From CAMAVH01 sp036500145 (GTDB lineage: Bacteria; Pseudomonadota; Alphaproteobacteria; SMXQ01), in contig DASYCO010000041.1 of the NCBI GenBank assembly GCA_036500145.1, forward strand, positions 1 to 64,000: a stretch of DNA of 64,000 nucleotides. Direction: 5' to 3'. The notes below the pieces were generated by a model. That model worked only from the letters and a program-made list of their open reading frames with translations. It searched no databases and had not been told where the DNA came from. Positions 17,914 to 27,882 of this stretch are shown in pieces. How positions within the stretch are numbered: the stretch's first letter is position 1; each line of letters starts with the position of its first letter. Made by a program: the position numbers and the translations under genes.

Positions 17914-20001
17914 TCAGCCCGAACGCGCCGTCAGCACCGCCGCGTCGCGCTCGAACAGGTAGAGCAGCACGCGCAAGGCTTCGCCGCGCGGCCCTTGCAA
18001 TTGCGGATCGAGCGCCATGATCAGCGCCGCGTCGTCGCGCGCCGCCGCCAGCAGCTCCCCATGCACGGAAAGGTCGGCCAGCCGGAAGCGCGGCAGGCCG
18101 CTCTGCTTGGTGCCGAGCAGCTCGCCTGCGCCGCGCAGCCGGAGGTCTTCCTCGGCGATGACGAAGCCGTCGTCGGTCTCGCGCAGGATGTTCAGGCGCG
18201 ACCTGGCCGTCTGGGTCAGCGGCTTGGCATAGAGCAGCAGGCAGCTGGCCGCCTTGTCGCCGCGCCCGACGCGGCCGCGCAGCTGATGGAGCTGCGCCAG
18301 GCCGAAACGCTCCGCATGCTCGATGACCATGACCGTGGCTGCCGGCACGTCGACGCCGACCTCGATCACCGTGGTGGCGACGAGGAGCTGCGTGCGGCCC
18401 TCGACGAAGGCCATCATCGCCGCGTCCTTCTCGGCCGCCTTCATGCGGCCATGCACCAGCCCGACGCGGTCGCCGAAGATCTCGGCCAGGGCCTTGTGAC
18501 GGTCTTCGGCGGCGGCCATGTCGGACAGTTCGGATTCCTCGACCAGCGGGCAGACCCAGAAGACCTGCTCGCCGGCGTCGAGCGCGCGGCGCACGCCGAC
18601 CACCACCTCGTCAAGCCGGTCGAGCGCGATGACGCGGGTGTCGACGGCCTTGCGGCCGGCCGGCTTTTCGGTGAGGCGCGACACGTCGAGGTCGCCATAG
18701 GCCGTGAGCGTGAGCGTGCGCGGGATCGGCGTCGCCGACATGACGAGCACGTCCGTCGCCTTGCCCTTCGAGGTCAGCGCCAGGCGCTGCTCGACGCCGA
18801 AGCGATGCTGCTCGTCGACGACGACGAAGGCGAGATCCTTAAAGGCCACGTCGTCCTGGATCAGCGCATGGGTGCCGACGACGACGTTGACGCGGCCGGC
18901 GGCGAGCTCTTCCAGCAGCTTGGCGCGCGACGCGCCCTTGTCGCGGCCCGTGAGCAGCCGCACCTCGATGCCGGCCGCCTTGGCGAGCGGCTCGATGGTG
19001 GCGAAATGCTGGCGCGCGAGGATCTCCGTCGGCGCGAGCAGCCCGGCCTGCGCGCCGGCCTCGACCGCCGCCGTCATCGCGAGGAAGGCGACGACCGTCT
19101 TGCCGCTGCCGACGTCGCCCTGCAGCAGGCGCAACATGCGCGACGGCGCCGCCATGTCCGCCGTGATCTCCGCCAAGGAATGTTCCTGCGACTTCGTCAG
19201 CGTGAAGGGCAGGGCGGCCAGCACCTTGCGGCGCAGCTCGCCGTTGCCCTGCGCGGCGGTCGCGCGGCCGCGCTGCTTGCGCATGTGGGCGCGCGAGATG
19301 GCAAGAGCCAGCTGGTTGGCGAGCAGTTCGTCATAGGCGAGGCGCTCGCGGATCGGCGTATCGGCCTTCAGGTCCATGGCGCGCTCCGGCGCATGGGCGG
19401 CGAGCAGCGAATCGCGCCAGTCCATCCAGCCGTTCTTCTTCTTCCAGGCCGGATCGAGCCATTCGGGCAGAACCGGCACGCGCGACAGCGCGGCGGCGAC
19501 CGCCTTGGCCACCACCTTCGGCGTCAGGCCGGCCGACAGCGGATAGACCGGCTCGACGGCGGCGAGGCTGTCCTTGTTCTCCATCGTCGCCACATGGTCC
19601 GGATGGCTCATCTGCGCCTCGCCGCGGAAGCGCTCGACCTTGCCGCTGATGATGCGCACGGCGCCGGGCGGCAGCAGCTTTTCCAGGTAGTCGGGCCGGG
19701 CGTGGAAGAACACCAGCATGATCGTGCCGGTCTCGTCCGAGCACTGCACGCGGTAGGGCAAGCGGCGATTGGGCGAGGGGAAATGCTTGTCGACGCGCAC
19801 GGTCAGCGTGGCGATGCCGCCTTCCGGCGCCTCGGCGATCTTGGGCGCGAAGCGCCGGTCGATCAGGCCGCTCGGCAGGTGCCAGCAGAGGTCGACCACA
19901 TGCGGCCCCGCCAGCCGTTCGACCAGCTTGCCGAGGCGCGGGCCGAGCCCGGGCAGCGCCGTGACTTCGGCGAATAGGCGATTGAGAACTTCCGGGCGCA
20001 T
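17914..20001 (-). CDS. recG: ATP-dependent DNA helicase RecG
   Basis: Branch-migrating helicase that reverses stalled forks and processes Holliday junctions. 695 residues: N-terminal OB-fold wedge domain (about 1-260), then helicase motifs, including LLQGDVGSGKTVVA (Walker A), VVVDEQHRFGVEQR (DExH), MSATPIPRTLTL (motif III), TTVIEVGVDVP, QLHQLRGRVGRG and the C-terminal GTKQSGLPRFRLADL. Length is normal. The ATG start at 20001 faces sdhE-mfd, the usual neighbour order in many alphaproteobacteria. Confidence 0.97.
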   Translation of the reverse strand: MRPEVLNRLFAEVTALPGLGPRLGKLVERLAGPHVVDLCWHLPSGLIDRRFAPKIAEAPEGGIATLTVRVDKHFPSPNRRLPYRVQCSDETGTIMLVFFHARPDYLEKLLPPGAVRIISGKVERFRGEAQMSHPDHVATMENKDSLAAVEPVYPLSAGLTPKVVAKAVAAALSRVPVLPEWLDPAWKKKNGWMDWRDSLLAAHAPERAMDLKADTPIRERLAYDELLANQLALAISRAHMRKQRGRATAAQGNGELRRKVLAALPFTLTKSQEHSLAEITADMAAPSRMLRLLQGDVGSGKTVVAFLAMTAAVEAGAQAGLLAPTEILARQHFATIEPLAKAAGIEVRLLTGRDKGASRAKLLEELAAGRVNVVVGTHALIQDDVAFKDLAFVVVDEQHRFGVEQRLALTSKGKATDVLVMSATPIPRTLTLTAYGDLDVSRLTEKPAGRKAVDTRVIALDRLDEVVVGVRRALDAGEQVFWVCPLVEESELSDMAAAEDRHKALAEIFGDRVGLVHGRMKAAEKDAAMMAFVEGRTQLLVATTVIEVGVDVPAATVMVIEHAERFGLAQLHQLRGRVGRGDKAASCLLLYAKPLTQTARSRLNILRETDDGFVIAEEDLRLRGAGELLGTKQSGLPRFRLADLSVHGELLAAARDDAALIMALDPQLQGPRGEALRVLLYLFERDAAVLTARSG

Positions 20002-20170
20002 CAGGCCATTATTCGCTTTGCAGGGCGTGGCTCATCAAGGGGTTAGCGGGCTGCTGACAGCGCCCCTGGAAGGACTTATACCCTACCTCGCTCCCGCCTG
20101 TCCGTCGGACCTGTCCGCACGGCCGGCGGGCGTGCCGATTCGTACCTCAGCCCATGCCCCAGGTCGCCCC

Positions 20171-20437
20171 ATGTCCGACGCCGATCCGCATGAAATCCGC
20201 CGCAAGCGGTTGCTCTTCCTCAGCCAGCACCGCGGCATGAAGGAGGCCGACATCCTGATCGGCAGCTTTGCCGCCCGGCATCTGCCGGCCATGACCGCGG
20301 AGCAGTTGGACCGTTTCGAGCGTTTGCTCGACGAGGAAGACGCCGACCTGATGGACTGGCTGATGGGCAAGCAGCCGATCCCGGATGACGTCGAAAGCGA
20401 CGTGTTCACCCTCTTGCAACAGTTTAAGTTATACTAG
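20171..20437 (+). CDS. sdhE: SdhE/CptB, FAD assembly factor for succinate dehydrogenase
   Basis: 88-residue small helical protein of the DUF339 family that promotes covalent flavinylation of SdhA. The RGMKEADILIG segment contains the conserved RGxxE motif, and LLDEEDADLMDWLMGKQP is the typical C-terminal block. The ATG at 20171 follows a weak AGG. It ends eight bases before mfd. Confidence 0.93.
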   Translation: MSDADPHEIRRKRLLFLSQHRGMKEADILIGSFAARHLPAMTAEQLDRFERLLDEEDADLMDWLMGKQPIPDDVESDVFTLLQQFKLY

Positions 20438-20445
20438 TTATTGCA

Positions 20446-23400
20446 TTGAAAAAGCTTATTGATATCCTGAAATCCCCCGGCCCGGTCGCGGTCGGCGGCG
20501 CGCCCCAGGGCGTCGACGCCCTGCTGCTAGCGCGCATCCTGCCCGAGCTTGCTGCCTTTCCCGGCCGCGAAGAGCGCGCGGCCGAACTACTGCATGTGGC
20601 GACTGACGACGCCGCCATGGCCCGCATGGCCGAGGCCTTGGCCTTCTTCCTGCCCGAGCTCGAGATCGTCAGCCTGCCGGCCTGGGACTGCCTGCCGTAC
20701 GACCGCGTCTCGCCCAACAGCGACATCGTCAGCCGCCGCATCGACGGCCTGATCAAGCTGGCCGAGCCCCGCGCGCCAAGCAGCCGGGCACGCATCGCCC
20801 TGACCACGGTCAACGCCGTGCTGCAGCGCCTGCCGGAACCCGCCCTGCTGCAAGGTGCGCGCTTCGCGGCCAGGACCGGCGAGACCATCGACCTCGACAA
20901 GCTGACCGCCTTTCTGGAGGCCAACGGCTACGGCCGCTCCGAGACCGTCATGGAGCCCGGCGAATATGCCCTGCGCGGCGGCATCGTCGACGTCTACCCG
21001 CCGGGCAGCCGCGAGCCGCTGCGCCTCGACCTATTCGGCGACACTCTCGAGCGCATCCGCAGCTTCGACGCCATGAGCCAGCGCTCCACCGGCATCCTGG
21101 AGAGCTTCGACCTCAAGCCGGTCAGCGAAGTGCTGCTCAACCCCGATTCGATCGCGCGCTTCCGCTCCGGCTACCGCGAGGTCTTCGGCACTTCGGGCGA
21201 CGACGATCCGCTCTACGAGGCCGTCAGTGCCGGCCGCCGCCATGTCGGCATGGAACATTGGCTGCCGCTGTTCCAGCCGACCCTGGCGACGATCTTCGAC
21301 TACGCGCCCGGCGTGCCGGTGACGCTGGACGCCCGCGCGCCCGAGACGCGCGACGCCCGCCTCGAGCAGATCGCCGAGTTCTACACCGCCCGCAAGGACC
21401 TGAAGCGGCCACGAGGGGGCGGCGAGGCGGTGCAGTCGGAAATCTACAATCCGCTGCCGCCCGACAGCCTCTACCTGACGGCCGAGGAATGGGCTGCGGG
21501 CCTGGCGCCGCGCGCCGCCGCGCAGTTCTCGCCCTTCGCCGCGCCCGAAGGCGAACGCAGCATGGATGCCGGCGGCCGCATCGGCGTCAGCTTCGCCAGC
21601 GCACGCCATCAGGCCGGCGGCGAAGTCTTCGCCACCCTCGGCACCGCGATCTCGGAGGCCCGCAAGATCGGCCGGCGCATCGTTTTCGCCGCCTACAGCA
21701 AAGGCTCGCGCGAGCGCATGTCGCATCTGTTCGGCGACCGCGGCATCCATAGCCTGGCCCCTGTCGAGGCCTGGCCCGAGGTCGCCAAGCTGCCGCCCGA
21801 AACGGCGGCCATGGCCGTGCTCGGCCTGGAGAACGGCTTCAGCCTGCCGGACCTCATGGTCGTCAGCGAGCAGGACGTGTTCGGCGAGCGGCTGTCCCGC
21901 CCGGCGCGGCGCAGCCGCCGCTCCGACGCCTTCCTGCGCGAGATCGCAAGCATCGACGACGGCGACCTCGTCGTGCACGTCGACCACGGCATCGGCCGCT
22001 ACGACGGCCTGATCACGCTGGAGATCGCCGGCGCGGCGCACGACTGCCTGCGCATCCTCTACGACGGCAACGACAAGCTCTTCGTGCCGGTCGAGAACAT
22101 CGACGTGCTCAGCCGCTACGGCGAGGACCAGGGCACGGTCGCGCTCGACAAGCTCGGCGGCGCAGCCTGGCAGGCGCGCAAGGCCAAGCTCAAGAAGCGC
22201 ATCCGCGACATGGCGGAACAGCTGCTGCGCATCGCCGCCGCCCGCCTGATGAGCCGCGCCGAGCCCATGCCGGCGCCGGAAGGGCTCTATGAGGAATTCG
22301 CCGCGCGCTTCCCGTATCAGGAAACCGACGACCAGGCCTCCGCCATCGAGGACACGCTGAAAGACCTCGCCACCGACAAGCCGATGGACCGGCTGATCTG
22401 CGGCGACGTCGGCTTCGGCAAGACCGAGGTGGCGCTGCGCGCCGCCTTCGTCGCCGCCATGGCCGGCGTGCAGGTCGCCGTGGTCGTGCCGACGACGCTG
22501 CTCGCGCGCCAGCACTACGAGAGCTTCCGCAAGCGCTTCGAGGGCTATCCGGTGCGCGTCATGTCGCTATCGCGACTGGTCAACGCCCGCGATTCCGCCA
22601 GCATCAAGAAGGAGCTGGCCGACGGCACCGTCAACGTCATCGTCGGCACCCATGCGCTGCTGGCCAAGAGCATCAAGTTCCACAACCTCGGCCTGCTGAT
22701 CATCGACGAAGAGCAGCATTTCGGCGTCACCCACAAGGAGCGCCTGAAGAGCCTGAAGTCGAACATCCACGTGCTGACGCTGACCGCGACGCCGATCCCG
22801 CGCACGCTGCAGCTGGCGCTGACCGGCGTGAAGGAGCTGAGCATCATCGCCACGCCGCCGGTCGACCGCCTGGCCGTGCGCACATTCGTGCTCCCGACCG
22901 ATCCTGTCGTGCTGCGCGAGGCCCTGCTGCGCGAGCGATTCCGCGGCGGCCAGAGCTTCTACGTCTGTCCACGCGTCGCCGACCTGGAAGTCGTGCGCGA
23001 GCAGATCCTCGACATGCTGCCCGACGCCCGCTGCGTCGCCGTGCACGGCCAGATGACGCCGACCGCTCTGGAAGACGCCATGGCGGCTTTCTACGCCGGC
23101 ACCTACGAGATCCTGCTCTCGACCAACATCATCGAGTCGGGCCTCGACATGCCCAACGTCAACACGATGATGATCCACCGCGCCGACATGTTCGGCCTGG
23201 CGCAGCTCTACCAGCTGCGCGGCCGCGTCGGGCGCGGCAAGCTGCGGGCCTACGCCTATCTCACGCTGCCGCCGGGCCGCAAGCTGACCAAGACCGCCGA
23301 GAAGCGCCTGCAGGTGATGCAGACGCTCGACAACCTCGGCGCCGGCTTCACGCTCGCCAGCCATGACCTCGACATCCGCGGCGCCGGCAACCTGCTGGGC

Positions 23401-23970
23401 GACGAGCAGTCGGGCCATATCCGCGAGGTCGGCATCGAGCTCTACCAGCAGATGCTGGAAGAGGCCGTCGCCAACCTGAAGGGCGAGGGGAACACCGAAG
23501 TCGCGACCTGGACGCCGCAGATCGGCGTCGGCATCCCCATCCTCATCCCCGAAGCCTACGTGCCGGACCTCGGCCTGCGCCTCGGGCTCTACCGGCGGAT
23601 CGCCAACGTGCTCGACCAGTCGGAAGTGGACGCGCTCGCCGCCGAGATCGTCGACCGCTTCGGGCCGCTGCCGGACGAGGTCGACAACCTGCTCAAGGTC
23701 GTCGCGCTCAAGCCGCTCTGCCGCGCCGCCGGGGTGGAGAAGATCGACGCCGGGCCGAAGGGCGCCGTCATCGGCTTTCACGCCAACAGCTTCGCCAATC
23801 CGGCCGGGCTGGTGCAGTACATCTCGAACCAGGCGGGCAGCGTGAAGCTGCGCCCCGACCAGAAGCTCGTCATCCGGCGCAACTGGGAAGACGTCAAGGC
23901 GCGCATGAGCGGGTTGCAGAAGCTGGCCGGCGAGCTAGTGGCCATCGCCACCCAGGGCAAGGCGGCCTAG
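20446..23970 (+). CDS. mfd: Transcription-repair coupling factor Mfd
   Basis: Translocase that removes stalled RNA polymerase and recruits UvrA. 1174 residues: UvrB-like N-terminal region (about 1-350), RNA-polymerase interaction domain with VHVDHGIGRYDGL (about 510), then the RecG-like motor: CGDVGFGKTEVALRAA (Walker A), IIDEEQHFGVTHKE (DEEQ), LTATPIPRTLQLALTG, STNIIESGLDMPNVNT, QLYQLRGRVGRG, and the C-terminal TRCF domain. The start is TTG at 20446, eight bases after sdhE, without a clear Shine-Dalgarno sequence; translation is probably coupled to sdhE. Its stop marks the left edge of the AT-richer island. Confidence 0.97.
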   Translation: MKKLIDILKSPGPVAVGGAPQGVDALLLARILPELAAFPGREERAAELLHVATDDAAMARMAEALAFFLPELEIVSLPAWDCLPYDRVSPNSDIVSRRIDGLIKLAEPRAPSSRARIALTTVNAVLQRLPEPALLQGARFAARTGETIDLDKLTAFLEANGYGRSETVMEPGEYALRGGIVDVYPPGSREPLRLDLFGDTLERIRSFDAMSQRSTGILESFDLKPVSEVLLNPDSIARFRSGYREVFGTSGDDDPLYEAVSAGRRHVGMEHWLPLFQPTLATIFDYAPGVPVTLDARAPETRDARLEQIAEFYTARKDLKRPRGGGEAVQSEIYNPLPPDSLYLTAEEWAAGLAPRAAAQFSPFAAPEGERSMDAGGRIGVSFASARHQAGGEVFATLGTAISEARKIGRRIVFAAYSKGSRERMSHLFGDRGIHSLAPVEAWPEVAKLPPETAAMAVLGLENGFSLPDLMVVSEQDVFGERLSRPARRSRRSDAFLREIASIDDGDLVVHVDHGIGRYDGLITLEIAGAAHDCLRILYDGNDKLFVPVENIDVLSRYGEDQGTVALDKLGGAAWQARKAKLKKRIRDMAEQLLRIAAARLMSRAEPMPAPEGLYEEFAARFPYQETDDQASAIEDTLKDLATDKPMDRLICGDVGFGKTEVALRAAFVAAMAGVQVAVVVPTTLLARQHYESFRKRFEGYPVRVMSLSRLVNARDSASIKKELADGTVNVIVGTHALLAKSIKFHNLGLLIIDEEQHFGVTHKERLKSLKSNIHVLTLTATPIPRTLQLALTGVKELSIIATPPVDRLAVRTFVLPTDPVVLREALLRERFRGGQSFYVCPRVADLEVVREQILDMLPDARCVAVHGQMTPTALEDAMAAFYAGTYEILLSTNIIESGLDMPNVNTMMIHRADMFGLAQLYQLRGRVGRGKLRAYAYLTLPPGRKLTKTAEKRLQVMQTLDNLGAGFTLASHDLDIRGAGNLLGDEQSGHIREVGIELYQQMLEEAVANLKGEGNTEVATWTPQIGVGIPILIPEAYVPDLGLRLGLYRRIANVLDQSEVDALAAEIVDRFGPLPDEVDNLLKVVALKPLCRAAGVEKIDAGPKGAVIGFHANSFANPAGLVQYISNQAGSVKLRPDQKLVIRRNWEDVKARMSGLQKLAGELVAIATQGKAA

Positions 23971-24029
23971 GCGTTAACCGTCTGTATCATGTTATAGAGT
24001 TTAGACTTTCAGTGTAGGCATCCATATCA

Positions 24030-25130
24030 ATGCAAACTTCTTATCGTCTAGCAATCAATGGTAGATTCCTTACTCAGCGGTTGACTGGTGTGCAGCGATA
24101 CGCTCAAGAAGTATTGCGCGCATTAGATAGCATATTGAATGAGTCGGCATGGAAAGGCGTGAGCGTAACGCTATTTGTGCCACCTAAAACAGATGTAAGC
24201 CTGCAGCTATCTCATATTCGCATTGTCGAAGGTGGAATTGGGCGAGGATATTTTTGGGAGCAAGTTTCCCTGCCATTATTAGCCCGCAAATGCTTCCTCT
24301 TAAATCTCTGCAATTTAGGGCCGCTCTTACATACAAATAAGGCCACCATCATTCACGATGCGGCTCCCGCAGCCATTCCCGAAGCATTCTCTTTAAGCTT
24401 TCGATTGGCCTATCGCGTTCTAGTGCCCTTAGTTGCAGCAACCTCACGATCCATTATGACCGTCTCCGAATTTTCTCGACAGGAGATTGCAAATTTTTAT
24501 GGCATCAATTCCGAAAAAATAATTGTCGTATATGCGGGAGGTGATCACATTCTGCGATCAAAAGCCGACGTCGGTATTTTGTCCCGCCTAGGAGTGGCTA
24601 AAGGTCAATTTTTTCTGGCTATTGGGGTGGGGGCAAAAAACAAAAACCTGCCACTAAGCTTGTCAGCTTTTTCTAATTTTCATACCAACAATCCTAATGT
24701 CCTTTTTGTCGTAACGGGAAATCGAGATAAAAACATTTTCAAGGAGGTCCACTTTACGAAAACCAACGGCATAATTTTAGCCGGCTATGTTAGCGAGGAA
24801 GAACTGCGGGCTCTTTATGAGCATTGCACAGCTCTGATTTTCCCTTCGACCTATGAAGGATTCGGGATTCCTCCGCTTGAGGCGATGACACTAGGAACTC
24901 CTGTCATTATTAGTACCCAGCCCGCTTTACAGGAGATTTCCTTAAATTCTGCCTTGAGCGTGAATCCCACAGACAGCCCGACACTTGAAAATCACATGCA
25001 GCGGCTTAGCCACGAGCCCGCATTACGCAAAGAGCTGCAACGTTTAGGCTTTAAACGGAGCCAAGAACTGACGTGGAAACGAACTGCAAAACAAATACTC
25101 TCAACTATTTCGCAAATAGCGCCTAACTGA
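24030..25130 (+). CDS. GT4 family glycosyltransferase (polysaccharide island)
   Basis: 366 residues with a GT-B fold. The N-terminal domain opens INGRFLTQRLTGVQRYAQEV, typical of mannosyl- or rhamnosyltransferases of capsule and EPS clusters. The C-terminal domain has IGVGAKNKNLPL, LAGYVSEEELRALYEHCTALIFPSTYEGFGIPPLEAM, with the E-x7-E type acceptor/donor glutamates (E in YEGFGIPPLEA). The acceptor and donor sugars are unknown. Base composition is clearly more AT-rich than mfd, which ends 59 bases upstream. It is the first gene of the transferred polysaccharide island. Confidence 0.9.
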   Translation: MQTSYRLAINGRFLTQRLTGVQRYAQEVLRALDSILNESAWKGVSVTLFVPPKTDVSLQLSHIRIVEGGIGRGYFWEQVSLPLLARKCFLLNLCNLGPLLHTNKATIIHDAAPAAIPEAFSLSFRLAYRVLVPLVAATSRSIMTVSEFSRQEIANFYGINSEKIIVVYAGGDHILRSKADVGILSRLGVAKGQFFLAIGVGAKNKNLPLSLSAFSNFHTNNPNVLFVVTGNRDKNIFKEVHFTKTNGIILAGYVSEEELRALYEHCTALIFPSTYEGFGIPPLEAMTLGTPVIISTQPALQEISLNSALSVNPTDSPTLENHMQRLSHEPALRKELQRLGFKRSQELTWKRTAKQILSTISQIAPN

Positions 25131-25166
25131 TTAAGCGCTAGTGCGTTGGAAATATCCGGGGAAAAT

Positions 25167-26456
25167 ATGAAGCTATATTGGTGGGCACGCCCTCACACAT
25201 TAACGATAGTGATTTGGATACCTTTATATCTACTTTTCTCGTTCTTGCCCGATACTCTTTTTATGACCTGGAAACACAGTCAAAACTTCATCATTGGAAC
25301 GGCATTTTTTATCGGACTTTGCTCTCTCATCTTTTTTGCAGTTGGTGCTTGGATTGGATCTCAGCCAACACGGGCAGATATCCTCGAAGAAGCGCAATGG
25401 GAAGTAGACTGGGCCTCCTACCGTACATTTATCTATGTCATCTATGGACTGTGCTGTGGTGCTTATCTCGTATTGTTAGGCCCCGCACTCGCGAACCCAG
25501 GCCTGATTAAAAGTTTTGCGAACGGCGAAATCGGGATTCTCGCGATGAGAGAGACCTTGAATCAGCAGCCGGGCATAACATCCCTAGTCAATCTCGGCCC
25601 CCTCTATATAACTTTGCTGTTTAGTCAGTCCAAGCTGACTGGCGCGCCGCTTACAAAGCGCGATCTTGTGATGCTATGTATGTTTATTGGACTCGTATCC
25701 CTCCGAGTCTTTCTATGGTCAGAACGACTGGCTCTCATCGAGACGGTAATTCCCATAGCCGTCATTTGGTTATCTCGCAAAAAAACAGCGAGTTTCTTTA
25801 TCTCGGCATTGCCAATTATTGCGGTAGTCGGAGTGGGGATTCTTTTTGCGGTTACCGAATATTTCCGAAGTTGGACACACTACAGCACGACAGAAAACAG
25901 CCTTATTGATTTCGCCGCAAATCGCTTATTCGGTTACTACGCCACAGCGATAAATAACGGGGCGATCGTTTTCGAAACATTTAAACCAACAATTGTTCCT
26001 TATAGAACGGCAGATTGGTTTTTTCAGTTTCCACTTTTTCCGCTACTGGGAATAGAAATCGGAAACCCTTGGGATGCAAATTTGGATTACATCTTTTTCA
26101 GTTTCACGAACCCAGAGTTTAATAATACGTCTGGGATTTTCGCACCTATCATAGACTTTGGATCTGTAGCCGGAGTAGGAGTTTGGCTCATCTTAGGCGT
26201 CATATCTGGACGCTTATATGGTGCCTATGTCCATGGCCGTCTCTTAGCATCCCTGATTTATCCAACATGGATAGTTGGAATTTATGAAATTCTCCGAATA
26301 TTTTACTGGGGAGGCCCTCGTTATTTTCCGACGATGACCACCACACTCTTATTATGGCTTATTTTTAACGGTCTGCTGCGACATCGTCTCCCGGTCAATG
26401 ATGAAGATCTCAAATTGAACGAGTTAGCAGAATCTTCCGATGGAATTCAGCCATAA
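25167..26456 (+). CDS. Wzy-like oligosaccharide repeat-unit polymerase (membrane protein)
   Basis: 429 residues with about ten to eleven hydrophobic segments. A long extracytoplasmic loop sits between late segments (about residues 245-315: EYFRSWTHYSTTENS, then the WDANLDYIFFSFTNPEF stretch), as in Wzy/O-antigen polymerases, which show little sequence conservation. The ATG at 25167 is chosen because GGGGAAA lies just upstream; the frame is open to a TTG at 25146. It lies 36 bases after a glycosyltransferase and ends five bases from the convergent beta-helix gene. It would polymerise repeat units in the periplasm; this rests on topology and context. Confidence 0.7.
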   Translation: MKLYWWARPHTLTIVIWIPLYLLFSFLPDTLFMTWKHSQNFIIGTAFFIGLCSLIFFAVGAWIGSQPTRADILEEAQWEVDWASYRTFIYVIYGLCCGAYLVLLGPALANPGLIKSFANGEIGILAMRETLNQQPGITSLVNLGPLYITLLFSQSKLTGAPLTKRDLVMLCMFIGLVSLRVFLWSERLALIETVIPIAVIWLSRKKTASFFISALPIIAVVGVGILFAVTEYFRSWTHYSTTENSLIDFAANRLFGYYATAINNGAIVFETFKPTIVPYRTADWFFQFPLFPLLGIEIGNPWDANLDYIFFSFTNPEFNNTSGIFAPIIDFGSVAGVGVWLILGVISGRLYGAYVHGRLLASLIYPTWIVGIYEILRIFYWGGPRYFPTMTTTLLLWLIFNGLLRHRLPVNDEDLKLNELAESSDGIQP

Positions 26457-26461
26457 AAAAA

Positions 26462-27874
26462 TCAGTCGGAATTGGTGCGAATTATATTCTCGTCAAAACG
26501 AACGCGTGCTAACGGAATTTCATTCCTAATTGCATTCACCATTGTCCCACTAACGTAAATGAAGTTGTGCCGCACAAACACTTCTTCGACTCGGCTCGAG
26601 CGCAACACAATTCCGATTAGGGACGGTTTTTGAAGGGTGATGGAGTTCTCATCAACTTGCATTGTGCCGCCAGGGCACGTTGCTCCAAGTGCGATACCAC
26701 CTACTGCAGGAGCTGTTATCTTATTTTTTAGAATTTGAACATCAAATGCAGCGCAGGCAATACCCCAACCACCAGTTGATTCGATGGAATTTTCTTGCAC
26801 TAAAACATCGCTGCAATATTCATTAATTCGAATACCGTCTCGTCCATCACCAAAAATCAAATTGCTAATAAGCGAAATAAACTGATTTTGAAGTGAAACC
26901 GTGCCTTGAACTGCTATGGCAGAGCCGGGGCGGCCGATAACAGTTATGCATCCATGTGTGCCACCATCGGAAACGCGATTAACGTGGTGAAGTCGATTGT
27001 TCTTGATAATGATATTGTGAGAACCATACGTGTCGAAGGACTCTTCTGATGCGACATAAATGCCTGCCCATTTTGTATCCACAATATTGTTCAATAAAAT
27101 TTGTATGTTTTCCCCTCCAACGACCGCGACGCCGCGGGCCTTGCCCCCGCTAATCTGATTAGCAATAATTTGAATGTTGTTGCACACCGTATTTTGGCGT
27201 CGATAACTAACAACAGCGACCCCATCATCCCCCCCCTCAATACAAATATTATTTTTAACGGTGCCTTCGGAGCTTCCCCCCGTTACATGAATCGAATCGG
27301 CTTGTGTTTTCGCTATCGTGTTTCCTTGCACGAGAAAATTCGTAGTACTTCTAATAAAAATTCCGGCGGCCCATGCGCCGTTGATCACACAATTTTCAAC
27401 GCAAACGTTCCTGGTTTCGGTAACTGTAATAGCGTTGCCAGTACTATCTGTAATTCGGGAGTTTGCATTTGAAAATATATTTAGCCCTCTAAGGGTAACA
27501 TTCCGCCCTGTAACTGTAATTGACTGCCTCTGGGTATTGGGGGTTAGGACAGCGCCATCTAACGCATGTAAATTCACACGGTCTTTTACAAAAATAATAT
27601 CGCTATAAACAAAATACCCCGCAGGGATTCTTACCGTACCTCCACCAGATTTATGTACGTCATCAATTGCATTCTGAATGGCTTTGGTACAATCAGTATG
27701 GCCATCTCCAAGAGCTCCGTACTCAAGAATATTCTTTATCAGATCAGCTTTTGAATTCTCAGAAATGAGCTTTTGTTCTGACACTCCGCGAGCATGAATC
27801 TTCCCGCCCCATAAAACAGCGGCTACCGTAAGAAATATATGCCTTCCAAATGTCCGGCGATTGAGAAATGGCAT
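26462..27874 (-). CDS. Exported right-handed beta-helix (pectate-lyase-fold) protein
   Basis: 470 residues. The N-terminus has a twin-arginine-like FLNRRTFGRHIFLTVAAVLWGG signal region (residues 4-24). Residues about 45-75 carry the Pectate_lyase_3 opening NILEYGALGDGHTDCTKAI, and the rest is a run of parallel beta-helix rungs rich in Asn and Ile. Such proteins in polysaccharide loci are usually lyases, hydrolases or epimerases acting on the polymer. No catalytic residues can be named with confidence. It lies downstream of the GT4 gene at 27883, with eight bases between. Confidence 0.8.
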   Translation of the reverse strand: MPFLNRRTFGRHIFLTVAAVLWGGKIHARGVSEQKLISENSKADLIKNILEYGALGDGHTDCTKAIQNAIDDVHKSGGGTVRIPAGYFVYSDIIFVKDRVNLHALDGAVLTPNTQRQSITVTGRNVTLRGLNIFSNANSRITDSTGNAITVTETRNVCVENCVINGAWAAGIFIRSTTNFLVQGNTIAKTQADSIHVTGGSSEGTVKNNICIEGGDDGVAVVSYRRQNTVCNNIQIIANQISGGKARGVAVVGGENIQILLNNIVDTKWAGIYVASEESFDTYGSHNIIIKNNRLHHVNRVSDGGTHGCITVIGRPGSAIAVQGTVSLQNQFISLISNLIFGDGRDGIRINEYCSDVLVQENSIESTGGWGIACAAFDVQILKNKITAPAVGGIALGATCPGGTMQVDENSITLQKPSLIGIVLRSSRVEEVFVRHNFIYVSGTMVNAIRNEIPLARVRFDENIIRTNSD

Positions 27875-27882
27875 TGATCAAC